The position numbers and the translations under genes are program-made. The notes below the pieces were generated by a model. That model did no database searches. It was not told where the DNA came from and saw only the letters and a program-made list of their open reading frames with translations. A DNA stretch of 64,000 bases from Klebsiella sp. RHBSTW-00484 (lineage in GTDB: Bacteria; Pseudomonadota; Gammaproteobacteria; Enterobacterales; Enterobacteriaceae): assembly GCF_013705725.1 (NCBI RefSeq), contig NZ_CP055481.1, positions 3,906,001 through 3,970,000 of the forward strand. Direction: 5' to 3'. Of this stretch, positions 51,413 through 61,657 are shown one piece after another; position 1 is the stretch's first letter; the number at the start of each line of letters is the position of its first letter.

Positions 51413-53359
51413 CTACTCGCGGGCCAGCGCATCAACAGGATCCAGTCGCGCGGCGTTGCGCGCCGGTAGCCAGCCAAATAAAACCCCGGTCAGCGTTGAA
51501 CATAAAAATGCGGTTAATAACGCCAGCGGTGAGAAACCAATCTCCCAGCCGGGTAAAAACAGTTGCAGCACAAAGGCTATCAGCAATGATAGCGTCACGC
51601 CCAGCGCGCCGCCGACCAGGCAAACCAGCACCGCCTCAATCAAAAATTGTTGCAGCACATCACTGGCTCGCGCCCCGACCGCCATACGGATGCCAATTTC
51701 TCTCGTGCGTTCAGTCACCGAGACCAGCATGATGTTCATCACACCAATCCCGCCGACCACCAGCGCAATCACCGCCACCAGCGTCAGAAACAGCTGTAAT
51801 GTATGTGTGGTCCGTTCTGCGGTTTTCAAGATGTTGTCCATATTCCAGGTGAATACATCTTTTTTGCCGTGGCGGAGCTCCAGTAAACGCAATAACTGCT
51901 GCTCTGCAATCGTGCTGTCATAACCATCCCGCAGGCGCACGGTGATTGAGTTTAGCCAGGACTGCCCCATGACCCGGCCAGCCATTGTGGTATAAGGCAA
52001 CCAAACGCGCAAAATTTTACTGCTGCCAAACATCGACTGTTTTTCTGCTGCGACGCCAATCACCGTCGCGGGCATATTTCCCACCAGAATGACTTCACCA
52101 ACCACCTGAGCTTTATGCGGAAACAGCTGTCGACGCGCATTACTATCAAGCACCACTACCTGCGCACGGCTATTTAACTGCAGCTCATTGAAGGTGTTAC
52201 CTTCGCTAAAGGTCATGCCGTAGACGTTAAAATACTGCGCTCCCACGCCCTCTGCGCTGGCGGCGACGTCAATATTGTTTGCCCGCAGACGTAGGCTTTT
52301 TGATACCGCTGGCGTCGCCGAGCTGACCCACGGCTGTTTCTGAATCGCCAGCAGGTCATCGTACTTCAGCGCTTGCTGATAGCGGGGATCGTCATCACCA
52401 AAATCCTTGCCGGGATAAACATCAATGGTATTCGTACCAATAGCGCGAATATCCGCCAGCACCATCTGCTTGGCCGCATCGCCTACCACCACAATAGACA
52501 CGACTGACGCAATGCCGATGATGATCCCGAGCATCGTCAGCAGGGTGCGCATTTTATTCGCCGCCATCGCCCGCCAGGCCATCACCAGCGCTTCGCGAAA
52601 GCCGCTGCTGAACTGACGCCATGCCGAAGGCTCAGCCGCTGTGCGCTGGCGCAAAGCGCCGCCTTGCGTTGTGCCCAGGGCGGGAGGATTACGCACGATT
52701 TCGCCATCGTGGATTTCGATAACCCGCTCCGCCTGCGCCGCCACCTGCGGGTCATGGGTGACGATAATCACCGTATGTCCCTGCGCTTTCAACTGGTGAA
52801 GGATCCCCATGACTTCTTCACCTGAACGACTGTCCAGGGCGCCGGTAGGTTCATCCGCCAGGATCACTTCGCCGCCGTTCATTAAGGCGCGAGCAATACT
52901 CACTCGCTGCTGCTGGCCACCGGAAAGCTGTGAAGGCTGATATTCGGCCCTGTCGCCAAGCCCCAGCCGCACCAGTAGCTCATGAGCCCGGGCAAGCCGC
53001 GCTTTACGCTCCGCTCCGGCATAGACTGCCGGGACCTCCACGTTCTGTGCCGCCGTCAGATGTGATAACAGATGATAACGCTGGAAGATAAAGCCAAAAT
53101 GCTCCCGCCGCAGACGCGCCAGTTCATCGCCGTTAAGACGGGCGACATCCGTCCCCGCCACCTGGTAAGTGCCGCTGGTGGGCTTATCCAGACAGCCCAG
53201 AATATTCATCAGCGTGGATTTACCAGACCCGGATGCCCCGACGATCGCCACCATCTCTCCGGCGGCAATGCTCAACGTGATACCTTTTAGCACATCGACG
53301 CTGCCGTCCCCGGATGGATAGCTGCGGCGAATATCACGCAGCTCCAGCAGCGCCGTCAT
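51413..53359 (-). CDS. macB: MacB, macrolide/enterotoxin ABC exporter ATPase-permease
   Basis: A 648-residue protein with an N-terminal ATPase (Walker [10 protein letters not shown] near 42, signature [15 protein letters not shown] near 143, Walker [14 protein letters not shown] near 164), then one membrane helix near 275, a large periplasmic domain and three C-terminal helices. With MacA and TolC it exports macrolides, enterotoxin and other substrates using mechanotransmission. It overlaps macA by 4 bp. Confidence 0.96.
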   Translation of the reverse strand: MTALLELRDIRRSYPSGDGSVDVLKGITLSIAAGEMVAIVGASGSGKSTLMNILGCLDKPTSGTYQVAGTDVARLNGDELARLRREHFGFIFQRYHLLSHLTAAQNVEVPAVYAGAERKARLARAHELLVRLGLGDRAEYQPSQLSGGQQQRVSIARALMNGGEVILADEPTGALDSRSGEEVMGILHQLKAQGHTVIIVTHDPQVAAQAERVIEIHDGEIVRNPPALGTTQGGALRQRTAAEPSAWRQFSSGFREALVMAWRAMAANKMRTLLTMLGIIIGIASVVSIVVVGDAAKQMVLADIRAIGTNTIDVYPGKDFGDDDPRYQQALKYDDLLAIQKQPWVSSATPAVSKSLRLRANNIDVAASAEGVGAQYFNVYGMTFSEGNTFNELQLNSRAQVVVLDSNARRQLFPHKAQVVGEVILVGNMPATVIGVAAEKQSMFGSSKILRVWLPYTTMAGRVMGQSWLNSITVRLRDGYDSTIAEQQLLRLLELRHGKKDVFTWNMDNILKTAERTTHTLQLFLTLVAVIALVVGGIGVMNIMLVSVTERTREIGIRMAVGARASDVLQQFLIEAVLVCLVGGALGVTLSLLIAFVLQLFLPGWEIGFSPLALLTAFLCSTLTGVLFGWLPARNAARLDPVDALARE

Positions 53360-54471
53360 TTCGCCGCTCCAGCCGCGCCTTCGCCGATAATCACTTCATC
53401 ACCCTCTTCCAGCCCTTTTACCACCGCTACATCGGTGTCATTACGCGCGCCAATAACAATTTCGCGCTCTTTGGCTTCGCCGTTTCGCAACAGACGCACG
53501 TGATAGCGGTTATCGCCGATGGCATCACCCAGCGCACTGAGGGGAATCGTGATCACGTTTTTCACTTCAGAGAGCTGGATATGTACCTGGGCGGTCATCT
53601 CCAGGCGCAGAATGCCCTGCGGGTTCGGCACTTCGAAACGGGCATAATAGAAAATGGCGTCATTGACCTTTTCCGGGGTCGGAAGAATATCCTTCAGCGT
53701 TCCTTCATAGCGAGTTAGCGGGTCGCCGAGCACGGTAAACCAAGCCTTTTGTCCTGGCTTAAGATGAATCACATCCGCTTCGGAAACCTGCGCTTTCACC
53801 AGCATGGTGCTGAGGTCTGCGAGAGTCAAAATATTCGGCGCCTGCTGGGCGGCGATAACCGTCTGCCCTTGTAGAGTGGTGATTTGCGTCACTTCACCGG
53901 ACATCGGCGCCAGAATTTTAGTGTAGTCGAGGTTAGTTTTCGCCGTATCCAGCGTTGCCTGATTGCGCTTGATTTGCGCTTCAATCGTGCCGATTTGCGC
54001 CTCTTTTACCGCTAAATCAGTCGCTGCGGTATCCAGGTCCTGGCGTGAAACCAGCTGCCGTTGCGCTAACTGCTGCTGGCGTCCCAGAGTGACTTCAGAG
54101 AGCTTACGTTCAGCCCGCGCCTGATTCAGCTGTGCCCGTAGCTCCATCAGCGTCGCCTCAACCTCTTTAATCTGATTTTGCGCCTGCTCCGGGTCGATAA
54201 CCCCCAACAGCTGATCTTTTTTCACTTTGTCGCCAATTTCGACGCGCAGAGTTTGTAGCTGTCCGCTCACCTGCGCCCCAACGTCGACTTTTTGTAACGC
54301 ATCCAGCTTACCCGTCGCCAGTACGCTCTGCTGCAGATCGCCTTTACGTACCACCAGCGTTTGATACTGCGGCAACGGCGCATTCAGTATTCGCCATCCC
54401 CAGACAGCGAGGGCCAGCACGACTATCGCCAGCAGCCACCAGACTTTCCTGCGCTTTCCATTTAATCTCAT
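53356..54471 (-). CDS. macA: MacA, periplasmic adaptor of the MacAB-TolC pump
   Basis: A 371-residue membrane-fusion protein of the K-12 length, with an N-terminal membrane anchor ([16 protein letters not shown]), lipoyl and beta-barrel domains and a long alpha-helical hairpin (about residues 90-165, heptad-rich: [21 protein letters not shown]). It joins MacB to TolC. It is the first gene of macAB. Confidence 0.96.
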   Translation of the reverse strand: MRLNGKRRKVWWLLAIVVLALAVWGWRILNAPLPQYQTLVVRKGDLQQSVLATGKLDALQKVDVGAQVSGQLQTLRVEIGDKVKKDQLLGVIDPEQAQNQIKEVEATLMELRAQLNQARAERKLSEVTLGRQQQLAQRQLVSRQDLDTAATDLAVKEAQIGTIEAQIKRNQATLDTAKTNLDYTKILAPMSGEVTQITTLQGQTVIAAQQAPNILTLADLSTMLVKAQVSEADVIHLKPGQKAWFTVLGDPLTRYEGTLKDILPTPEKVNDAIFYYARFEVPNPQGILRLEMTAQVHIQLSEVKNVITIPLSALGDAIGDNRYHVRLLRNGEAKEREIVIGARNDTDVAVVKGLEEGDEVIIGEGAAGAAK

Positions 54472-54603
54472 AAAAATTCCCGATGTTTTAACCCGCAGAT
54501 CCAGACGACGATTCTATCGAAACCTGCAAACAACATAACTCTCATTTTTAGCTGTGCTTAATTTTTGTTTAACTGGAGTTGAAGCAAAGGTAAGAAGAAG
54601 GGA

Positions 54604-54625
54604 GTGCCGGACGGATGCCCGGCAC
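54604..54625 (-). terminator. Terminator of ybjD
   Basis: GTGCCGG / CCGGCAC with an 8-base loop lies 13 bp past the ybjD stop; the minus-strand tail TCCCTTCTTCTT is pyrimidine-rich. The rest of the 166-bp gap up to macA is AT-rich and presumably contains the macAB promoter. Confidence 0.65.
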
Positions 54626-54637
54626 CGATAAAACAGG

Positions 54638-56296
54638 TTAATCTGCCCGCCCACGAGCCAGCCACAGTACGCGGGAGAACATTTTTTTCAGCAGCGCAGG
54701 GATGGCATCAACGCCGCGACGCCCGGCATCCATTGCCACTTCAATCGCCAGATCTGGTTTTGACGAACGATGAATAGCTTTGGTTATCACCCGCCGCATG
54801 TTCATAGGAATATTCATCGGCAACTGCGCCACCCGGTGATAAACGTTATCAAACCCCTGGCGATACATAAAATGTTCCATATCCATCGCCGGTAACGTCG
54901 TCAAATGATCGCGCTCAAGAGTCCTGTCGTCGTTCAGCAGCCCACGAACCGTCGCGGCATATTTCTTCCCAGCTTCATCACCATCTACCAATACATGCCA
55001 CTCAATTCCCATTCGCCGGGCGAATTTGATTAGCGGTTTTAACCCAGACTGGGCAAACTCAATGACCTTGACGCCTTCCGCATCAAAGTGATGACCACAC
55101 TGGCGGGCCAGCTCGTTGATAACCCAGGTTTCCGTCTCCCCTTCCACCAGCAGCCAGCAGCGGGCAAACAGCGACGAGGAACGATTAAAACGGATATGAA
55201 ACGCGATGCGCCGACTGTCTTCGGCATTCATTCCGCCTGGGCCAAGCCGCCAGGCGGATACCCGGGAGGACTCGCGCACCAGACGACAGACGTGCTCGAC
55301 GGGCGTTAGCGACAGCAGTTCGCCGGAATTAGTGGTAGTTATCCGCTGCAACGGTAGCAAATTCAGCAAATGCCAGGCGACGGACAGCATAATGGGGTGC
55401 AAACGGGTTTCCGGGTCCTCAACCAACAGCAATGGTCGCGCGTCACGATCGAGTCTTACCGTGCCTTTGGCCTGCAATAGGGTAGAAAACAAACCCAGCA
55501 AAATCACCCGATGGCTGCGGCCACCAGGTTTGTCGATCATGCGGTTGATAATATCCAGATAGCGCCAACTGCGCTGTTCATCATGTGAATATCGACGCAT
55601 CAAGCGGTTACGCGATTGCGCGCTGCTTTGCTCGGCGAAATAGTGTTCCAGTAACTGCACCATCGCCGAGAGGCCCTGACGTATCTGGCCATCGGTTAAA
55701 TTTTGCGGATGATGAACCAGTTCACGAGAGAGAAAATCAAGCTGGCGAGCGGTAATCTCAATCTGCGGCGAATGCGGTACGGTGTCGTTATGGATCCGCC
55801 GCATAAAACGCGCGTCACGCAGGCGCAGCACCGGCATCAGTCGTACCAGGTGACGGGCCAGCTCATCGATATCGTCCAGATCCAGCGCTTCCCCTTCGCC
55901 GTTAATAAAGCTACGCAGGGTCATGACGCTATCATCATCGGCAAGCTCCCCTTCCAGGCGATAGAAAACCCGCTGATAACCATCATCGCAGGGTACCCAG
56001 CAGTCGCTTAGGGGTCGATAGCGCCGAACACGATGGCGACCTGGTTCATTTTCACGGAAAGTCAGAATGATATGCAGGTGACGCTCGCGCCCCAGAACAT
56101 CTCCAGGCGGAAACCAAAAATCCTCGCGGACAAAATGGTAGAGGTCAAACTCCGGCGACAAGAGCAGCGTCAGAGCATCCAGCAGGCTCGATTTACCCCA
56201 TGCGTTTTCGCCAATCAGTACGTTGTTTTGCTCAAGCATCAACGATAAGCGATTGATACCGCGAAAACCGACAATTTCGACGCGCTCAAGATGCAT
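54638..56296 (-). CDS. ybjD: YbjD, OLD-family ATPase/nuclease
   Basis: A 552-residue protein of the K-12 length. The N-terminal ABC-type ATPase (P-loop GENAWGKSSLLDAL, residues 29-42) is followed by a C-terminal TOPRIM domain (LLVEGETETWV near 381 and VDGDEAGKK near 437), the layout of OLD-family ATP-powered nucleases. Related proteins act in phage defence or DNA repair; the job of YbjD itself is not established, and no defence partner gene is adjacent. Confidence 0.92.
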   Translation of the reverse strand: MHLERVEIVGFRGINRLSLMLEQNNVLIGENAWGKSSLLDALTLLLSPEFDLYHFVREDFWFPPGDVLGRERHLHIILTFRENEPGRHRVRRYRPLSDCWVPCDDGYQRVFYRLEGELADDDSVMTLRSFINGEGEALDLDDIDELARHLVRLMPVLRLRDARFMRRIHNDTVPHSPQIEITARQLDFLSRELVHHPQNLTDGQIRQGLSAMVQLLEHYFAEQSSAQSRNRLMRRYSHDEQRSWRYLDIINRMIDKPGGRSHRVILLGLFSTLLQAKGTVRLDRDARPLLLVEDPETRLHPIMLSVAWHLLNLLPLQRITTTNSGELLSLTPVEHVCRLVRESSRVSAWRLGPGGMNAEDSRRIAFHIRFNRSSSLFARCWLLVEGETETWVINELARQCGHHFDAEGVKVIEFAQSGLKPLIKFARRMGIEWHVLVDGDEAGKKYAATVRGLLNDDRTLERDHLTTLPAMDMEHFMYRQGFDNVYHRVAQLPMNIPMNMRRVITKAIHRSSKPDLAIEVAMDAGRRGVDAIPALLKKMFSRVLWLARGRAD

Positions 56297-56342
56297 ATAT
56301 CCTCCGCTCGGTGGCCATTTTCTCCTTCAGTAATCAACAGTA

Positions 56343-56469
<127 letters not shown>

Positions 56470-56812
56470 GCGAGGCAAAGGGAAACATGACACAGCGGGT
56501 GTAAACGGGTTTTGATGGCCTGGCGCTTAAATTTTGGACATCACCTCTTATATTTCACGAAATTCAGAAAATAATTCATCACCTAAAGTCGTTATTTTAG
56601 TCATTTTTGCTCTACACTTTTAAGAATTCATCATGGCAAAAGGAATACCATCACCTTGTTCTAAATCAAATTACATCAATTTATTTAACTAGTCCCCGGA
56701 TGGCAATCGTCCCTAGAATAGCGACGCTTTATTTTAATCGTGATTCTTTGTGTCGATAAATAAAGGCCGGCACGATAGTTCGTGCTTGTTTATGTTTTTT
56801 ATTGAGGTGGTT
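56470..56812 (+). promoter_or_regulatory. aqpZ upstream region
   Basis: The 343 bp between the ERIC element and aqpZ are AT-rich and contain no supported gene. The aqpZ promoter should be here; I could not choose a -35/-10 pair with confidence. A GAGGTGG ribosome site precedes the aqpZ ATG. Confidence 0.4.
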
Positions 56813-57508
56813 ATGTTTAGAAAATTAGCAGCAGAATGCTTTGGTACATTCTGGCTGGTGTTCGGTGGTTGCGGTAGCGCTGTTTTGGCTGCAGCATTCC
56901 CGGAGCTGGGAATTGGTTTTGCCGGTGTCGCACTGGCCTTCGGTTTAACCGTATTAACCATGGCGTATGCCGTCGGTCATATTTCCGGCGGGCACTTTAA
57001 CCCGGCGGTGACTTTAGGGTTATGGGCCGGTGGCCGTTTTCCGGCCAAAGACGTTATTGGTTATATTATCGCCCAGGTTGTCGGCGGTATTATCGCCGCA
57101 GCTATTCTGTATGTTGTCGCCAGCGGTAAAGCCGGCTTTGACGCCGCCGCCAGCGGATTCGCGTCTAACGGTTACGGCGAACATTCTCCAGGCGGTTTCT
57201 CAATGCTTTCCGCCATTGTTATTGAGATTGTCCTGACCTGCGGTTTCCTGCTGGTTATTCACGGCGCGACAGATAAAAATGCACCGGCTGGATTTGCACC
57301 TATCGCTATTGGTCTGGCGCTGACCTTAATTCACCTGATCAGTATTCCAGTTACCAATACCTCCGTTAACCCGGCGCGTAGCACCGCGGTGGCTATTTTC
57401 CAGGGCGGTTGGGCATTGCAGCAGCTGTGGTTATTCTGGGTCATGCCGATTATTGGCGGCATCCTCGGCGGCGTGCTCTATCGCACCCTGCTGGAAAAAC
57501 GCAATTAA
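56813..57508 (+). CDS. aqpZ: Aquaporin Z
   Basis: A 231-residue tetrameric water channel, the K-12 length, with six helices and both NPA loops: GHFNPAVT (near 61) and TSVNPARS (near 184). The selectivity-filter Arg follows the second NPA. I start at ATG 56813 ([16 protein letters not shown]); 21 in-frame upstream codons are not part of the family. Confidence 0.97.
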   Translation: MFRKLAAECFGTFWLVFGGCGSAVLAAAFPELGIGFAGVALAFGLTVLTMAYAVGHISGGHFNPAVTLGLWAGGRFPAKDVIGYIIAQVVGGIIAAAILYVVASGKAGFDAAASGFASNGYGEHSPGGFSMLSAIVIEIVLTCGFLLVIHGATDKNAPAGFAPIAIGLALTLIHLISIPVTNTSVNPARSTAVAIFQGGWALQQLWLFWVMPIIGGILGGVLYRTLLEKRN

Positions 57509-57518
57509 TTTCCCCCCC

Positions 57519-57545
57519 AGGCCCGGCATTGTCGGGCCTTTCTTT
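57519..57545 (+). terminator. Terminator of aqpZ
   Basis: AGGCCCG / CGGGCCT around a 7-base loop, followed by TTCTTTCTTTC, just after the aqpZ stop. Confidence 0.85.
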
Positions 57546-57624
57546 CTTTCGACTACTTTACTCAGTCCGGGGATTTGGGTAGTGTCAGTGACGCTATTTT
57601 CATTCTGCAAGGACCATGTCGTTC

Positions 57625-58524
57625 ATGTTTTCGGGATTACTCATCATTCTACTGCCGTTGGTCGTAGGCTACCTTATTCCTCTCCATCAGCCGTCCGCCC
57701 TTAAACTTATCACACGACTTCTGAGCTGGATTGTCTACGTTATCCTCTTTTTCATGGGGATTAGCCTCGCCTTTCTCGATAATCTGGCCAGCAACCTGCT
57801 GGCGATCCTGCATTATGCGGCGGTCAGCGTGGTCATTATTATGCTGTGCAATATTGCAGCCCTGATGTGGCTGGAGCAGAAAATGCCGTGGCAAAATAAG
57901 CATCGCCAGGAAAAATTACCCTCGCGTATCGCCATGGCTCTGGAATCCCTTCAACTGTGCGGCGTTGTGCTGGTTGGTTTTCTCATCGGTCTGAGCGGCT
58001 TGTCTTTTTTACAACATGCCACCGAGGCCAGCGAATATACGCTGATCTTCCTTTTATTCCTCATCGGCATTCAGCTACGAAATAATGGAATGACGCTGCG
58101 GCAAATTGTGCTTAATCGTCGCGGCATGATTGTCGCGGTAGTGGTGATGGTCAGCTCATTATTGGGCGGCGTCATCAACGCCTTTATTCTCGACCTGCCG
58201 CTGAAAACTGGTCTGGCAATGGCTTCCGGATTCGGCTGGTATTCCCTCTCCGGGATCCTGCTGACCGAATCCTACGGGCCGGTAATTGGCAGCGCCGCGT
58301 TCTTTAACGATCTCGCCCGAGAGCTGCTGGCCATTATGCTTATTCCCGGCCTCGTTCGCCGTAGTCGTTCAACAGCGTTAGGTCTGTGCGGCGCGACATC
58401 AATGGACTTTACGTTGCCGGTATTACAGCGTTCCGGCGGCGTGGAAATCGTCCCGGCGGCGATTGTTCACGGCTTTATCCTCAGCCTGCTGGTGCCTATT
58501 TTGATGGCATTGTTCTCCGCTTAA
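57625..58524 (+). CDS. lysO: L-lysine exporter LysO (YbjE)
   Basis: A 299-residue inner-membrane protein with about eight helices that exports lysine and the toxic analogue thialysine. Conserved blocks include [33 protein letters not shown] (near 208-240). The ATG at 57625 gives the K-12 length; an ATG three codons upstream (57616) is nearer to the AAGGA site, so either may be used. In E. coli the gene is under ArgP control; an ArgP site cannot be judged by eye. Confidence 0.93.
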   Translation: MFSGLLIILLPLVVGYLIPLHQPSALKLITRLLSWIVYVILFFMGISLAFLDNLASNLLAILHYAAVSVVIIMLCNIAALMWLEQKMPWQNKHRQEKLPSRIAMALESLQLCGVVLVGFLIGLSGLSFLQHATEASEYTLIFLLFLIGIQLRNNGMTLRQIVLNRRGMIVAVVVMVSSLLGGVINAFILDLPLKTGLAMASGFGWYSLSGILLTESYGPVIGSAAFFNDLARELLAIMLIPGLVRRSRSTALGLCGATSMDFTLPVLQRSGGVEIVPAAIVHGFILSLLVPILMALFSA

Positions 58525-58532
58525 TACTCCTC

Positions 58533-58554
58533 TGGCGGTAGGTCTCTACCGCCA
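58533..58554 (+). terminator. Terminator of lysO
   Basis: TGGCGGTAG / CTACCGCCA form a perfect 9-bp stem with a 4-base loop followed by ATTTTG, 9 bp after the lysO stop. Confidence 0.88.
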
Positions 58555-58630
58555 ATTTTGCGCTAAATCAATATCCCTGCAAGTTGTATCAGAAATACCT
58601 TTTCTCTACGCTCGCTCGGGCATAACCTTA

Positions 58631-58653
58631 AACATGTATATTAAATATAACTT
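58631..58653 (+). promoter_or_regulatory. NsrR-like operator upstream of hcp
   Basis: AACATGTATAT-T-AAATATAACTT has the 11-1-11 inverted-repeat layout of NsrR sites (consensus AAGATGYATTT and its complement) and ends 16 bp before the hcp ATG. In E. coli hcp-hcr is repressed by the NO sensor NsrR and activated by FNR (established). The match is imperfect, and an FNR site was not found with confidence. Confidence 0.6.
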
Positions 58654-58669
58654 TAAAAAAGGTGTGACC

Positions 58670-60322
58670 ATGTTTTGTGTGCAATGTGAACAAACCATCC
58701 GTACCCCGGCAGGGAACGGCTGCTCTTACGCGCAGGGTATGTGCGGGAAAACAGCCGAAACGTCCGATCTGCAGGATCTGCTGATTGCTTCCCTGCAAGG
58801 CCTGTCCGCATGGGCGGTTAAAGCTCGTGAATACGGCATCATCGACCATGAAATTGATAACTTTGCGCCGCGTGCCTTCTTCTCCACGCTGACCAACGTT
58901 AACTTCGACTCCCCGCGTATCGTTGGCTACGCTCGTGAAGCTATTGCCATGCGCGACGCGCTTAAAGCCCAGTGTCTGAACATTGATGCCAACGCCGTGG
59001 TCACCAACCCAATGGCCGACCTGCAGCTGGTCAGCGACGATCTGGGCGACCTGCAGCGTCAGGCGACAGAATTTACCCCAAATAAAGACAAAGCGGCGAT
59101 TGGCGAGAACATTCTCGGCCTGCGCCTGCTGTGCCTGTACGGCCTGAAAGGCGCGGCAGCTTACATGGAGCACGCGCACGTTCTCGGGCAGTACGACAAC
59201 GATATCTACGCCCAGTACCACAAGATTATGGCGTGGCTGGGCACCTGGCCTTCCGATATGAACGCTCTGCTGGAGTGCTCAATGGAAATCGGCCAGATGA
59301 ACTTCAAAGTGATGAGCATTCTGGACGCGGGTGAAACCACCAAATACGGCCACCCGACGCCAACTCAGGTCAACGTCAAAGCGACCGAAGGTAAATGCAT
59401 CCTGATCTCCGGCCACGACCTGAAAGACTTGTACAACCTGTTGGTACAAACCGAAGGCACCGGCGTTAACGTCTACACCCACGGTGAAATGCTGCCAGCG
59501 CACGGTTACCCGGAACTGCGTAAATTCAAACATCTGATCGGTAACTACGGCAGCGGCTGGCAGAACCAGCAGGTGGAATTCGCTCGTTTCCCTGGCCCTA
59601 TCGTGATGACCTCTAACTGCATCATCGACCCAACCGTTGGCGCGTACGATGACCGTATCTGGACCCGCAGCATCGTCGGCTGGCCGGACGTAAGCCACCT
59701 GGAAGGCGATGACTTCGCGCCGGTTATCGCCCAGGCGCAGCAGATGGCAGGTTTCCCGTATAGCGAAATCCCGCATCTGATAACCGTCGGTTTCGGTCGT
59801 CAAACTCTGCTGGGCGCTGCTGATACGCTGATTGACCTGGTGAGCCGTGAAAAACTGCGTCATATCTTCCTCGTCGGCGGTTGCGACGGCGCGCGCGGTG
59901 AACGTAATTACTTCACCGACTTCGCCACCAGCGTACCGGACGACTGTCTGATCCTGACCCTGGCATGCGGTAAATACCGTTTCAACAAACTGGATTTCGG
60001 CGACATCGAAGGCCTGCCGCGTCTGGTGGATGCCGGTCAGTGTAACGATGCTTATTCGGCCATTATCCTGGCGGTCACCCTGGCGGAAAAACTGGGCTGC
60101 GGCGTGAATGACCTGCCGCTGTCTCTGGTGCTCTCCTGGTTTGAACAGAAAGCAATCGTCATTCTGCTGACCCTGCTGTCCCTGGGCGTAAAAAACATCG
60201 TCACCGGCCCGACTGCGCCTGGCTTCTTCACTCCGGACCTGCTGGCAGTTCTCAACGAGAAATTTGGTCTGCGTTCCGTGACCACCGTTGAAGAAGACAT
60301 GAAGCAGTTGCTGAGCGCATAA
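58670..60322 (+). CDS. hcp: Hybrid cluster protein (NO reductase / S-nitrosylase)
   Basis: A 550-residue class II hybrid-cluster protein, of the K-12 length. N-terminal cluster cysteines are Cys3, Cys6, Cys18 and Cys25 (MFCVQCEQ ... [11 protein letters not shown]). Ligands of the 4Fe-2S-2O cluster occur in the second half (e.g. GGCDGARGE near 417 and LACGKYRFN near 442). Hcp reduces nitric oxide to nitrous oxide under anaerobic nitrosative stress. I start at ATG 58670; the upstream codons overlap the NsrR-like site. hcr follows after 11 bp. Confidence 0.98.
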   Translation: MFCVQCEQTIRTPAGNGCSYAQGMCGKTAETSDLQDLLIASLQGLSAWAVKAREYGIIDHEIDNFAPRAFFSTLTNVNFDSPRIVGYAREAIAMRDALKAQCLNIDANAVVTNPMADLQLVSDDLGDLQRQATEFTPNKDKAAIGENILGLRLLCLYGLKGAAAYMEHAHVLGQYDNDIYAQYHKIMAWLGTWPSDMNALLECSMEIGQMNFKVMSILDAGETTKYGHPTPTQVNVKATEGKCILISGHDLKDLYNLLVQTEGTGVNVYTHGEMLPAHGYPELRKFKHLIGNYGSGWQNQQVEFARFPGPIVMTSNCIIDPTVGAYDDRIWTRSIVGWPDVSHLEGDDFAPVIAQAQQMAGFPYSEIPHLITVGFGRQTLLGAADTLIDLVSREKLRHIFLVGGCDGARGERNYFTDFATSVPDDCLILTLACGKYRFNKLDFGDIEGLPRLVDAGQCNDAYSAIILAVTLAEKLGCGVNDLPLSLVLSWFEQKAIVILLTLLSLGVKNIVTGPTAPGFFTPDLLAVLNEKFGLRSVTTVEEDMKQLLSA

Positions 60323-60333
60323 GGAGTATTAGC

Positions 60334-61302
60334 ATGACTTTGCCAACCAATCAGTGCCCATGGCGGATGCAGGTCCATCACGTTCACCAGGAGACGCCGG
60401 ACGTCTGGACAATTTCGTTACTGTGCCACGATTACTACCCGTATCGCGCCGGACAGTATGCGCTGGTCAGCGTGCGTAACTCGGCGGAAACCCTGCGTGC
60501 TTACACCCTCTCTTCAACGCCGGGCGTTAGCGAGTACATTACGCTGACCGTTCGCCGGATTGACGAGGGTGCCGGTTCGCAGTGGCTAACCCGAGACGTG
60601 AAGCGCGGCGACTATATCTGGCTGTCTGATGCGATGGGTGAATTCACCTGTGAGGGTAAAGCAGAAGACAAGTTCCTGATGCTGGCTGCCGGCTGCGGCG
60701 TAACGCCGATTATGTCAATGCGCCGCTGGTTGGCGAAGTACCGCCCACAGGCCGATGTGCAGGTGATCTTCAACGTGCGTTCGCCGCAGGATGTGATTTT
60801 TGCCGACGAATGGCGTCAGTATCCGGTCACTCTGGTGGCGGAAAACAACGCAACCCACGGCTTTGTTCCCGGTCGACTAACCACTGAGCTACTGCAAAGC
60901 GTGCCGGATTTAACCTCACGTACCGTAATGACCTGCGGCCCGGCACCGTATATGGAGCTGGTCGAAAAAGAAGTGAAAGCGCTTGGCGTGACGCGCTTCT
61001 TTAAAGAGCAGTTCTTTACGCCAGTAGCCGAAGCCGCCACCAGCGGCCTGAAGTTCACCAAGCTTCAGCCAGCGAAAGAGTTCTATGCGCCGGTTGGCAC
61101 CACGCTGCTGGATGCGCTGGAGAGTAATAAGGTTCCGGTGACCGTTGCCTGTCGCGCGGGCGTTTGCGGCTGCTGCAAAACGAAAGTTGTTTCCGGTGAG
61201 TATACGGTCAGCAGCACCATGACGCTGACCGATGCGGAAGTTGCCGATGGCTATGTGCTGGCCTGCTCCTGTCACCCACAGGGCGATTTAGTCCTGGCTT
61301 GA
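60334..61302 (+). CDS. hcr: NADH oxidoreductase Hcr (Hcp reductase)
   Basis: A 322-residue protein with an N-terminal FAD/NADH ferredoxin-reductase module (RAYTLSSTP near 46, LAAGCGVTPIMSM near 119) and a C-terminal plant-type [2Fe-2S] ferredoxin domain (CRAGVCGCCKTKVVSGEY near 271). It reduces Hcp with NADH. An AAGGAG site lies in the short gap behind hcp, so the two form one operon. Confidence 0.97.
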   Translation: MTLPTNQCPWRMQVHHVHQETPDVWTISLLCHDYYPYRAGQYALVSVRNSAETLRAYTLSSTPGVSEYITLTVRRIDEGAGSQWLTRDVKRGDYIWLSDAMGEFTCEGKAEDKFLMLAAGCGVTPIMSMRRWLAKYRPQADVQVIFNVRSPQDVIFADEWRQYPVTLVAENNATHGFVPGRLTTELLQSVPDLTSRTVMTCGPAPYMELVEKEVKALGVTRFFKEQFFTPVAEAATSGLKFTKLQPAKEFYAPVGTTLLDALESNKVPVTVACRAGVCGCCKTKVVSGEYTVSSTMTLTDAEVADGYVLACSCHPQGDLVLA

Positions 61303-61328
61303 TTATTCACGTTAACGATAGTGCCCAC

Positions 61329-61358
61329 GCTACCCGGCGAACCGTCGGGTAGCATTTT
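61329..61358 (+). terminator. Terminator of hcp-hcr
   Basis: GCTACCCG / CGGGTAGC with a 9-base loop followed by ATTTTCCC, 26 bp after the hcr stop. Confidence 0.85.
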
Positions 61359-61398
61359 CCCTTCTAAACGACTAACACCTGTGCGCTCTTTTGAAATT

Positions 61399-61429
61399 GC
61401 CCGGCGGCGCTTCGCTTGCGCGGGCCTAC
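61399..61429. repeat. REP-like palindromic unit 1
   Basis: GCCCGGCGGCGC-TTCG-CTTGCGCGGGC with the flank CTAC is an enterobacterial REP unit (stem-loop ending in GGGCCTAC). Together with the inversely oriented unit at 61465-61497 it forms a small BIME-like cluster behind hcr. Confidence 0.85.
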
Positions 61430-61464
61430 AGGTAATGCATAATATTTTGATATTGCTTGTTTTT

Positions 61465-61497
61465 GTAGGCCGGATAAGGCGCTAGCCGCCATCCGGC
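61465..61497. repeat. REP palindromic unit 2
   Basis: GTAGGCCGGATAAGGCGC-TA-GCCGCCATCCGGC matches the classic E. coli REP (PU) consensus, including the head GTAGGCCGGATAAGGCG. It has the opposite orientation to the first unit, 35 bp away. Confidence 0.92.
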
Positions 61498-61530
61498 AAA
61501 GATGCGAGCACAATGGTTTGTCATTGCATT

Positions 61531-61618
61531 GGCTAATGCTGCCTGTACGGCAGTGAACAACGTCAAAACCGCGGCTCCCGAAACTCAACGTTTCTAAGCT
61601 GCCTGTACGGCAGCGAAC
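61531..61618 (-). CRISPR. Type I-F CRISPR mini-array: two repeats, one 32-nt spacer, no cas genes
   Basis: Two 28-bp repeats (61531-61558 and 61591-61618) flank a spacer of exactly 32 bp (61559-61590). Read on the minus strand, the repeat is GTTCRCTGCCGTACAGGCAG followed by CTTAGAAA, the I-F repeat of Escherichia, Serratia and Yersinia. The Cas6f stem CTGCC/GGCAG is perfect in both copies. The right repeat has one change (A to G at position 5, outside the stem). The left repeat is altered in its last eight bases, typical of the leader-distal end, so the leader should lie on the right; that side (61619-61664) is AT-rich. No cas gene is in the window, so the array is an orphan here and would need I-F Cas proteins from elsewhere. 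Confidence 0.92.
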
Positions 61619-61657
61619 TCCAACCAAATAACTCTAACTAATTGTTTATAAATAATA

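Noticed and set aside
61364..61627. 87-codon open frame on the minus strand across the hcr-DoxX gap
   Set aside because: It runs through two REP units and the CRISPR mini-array and has no ribosome site; it is an accident of open frame.
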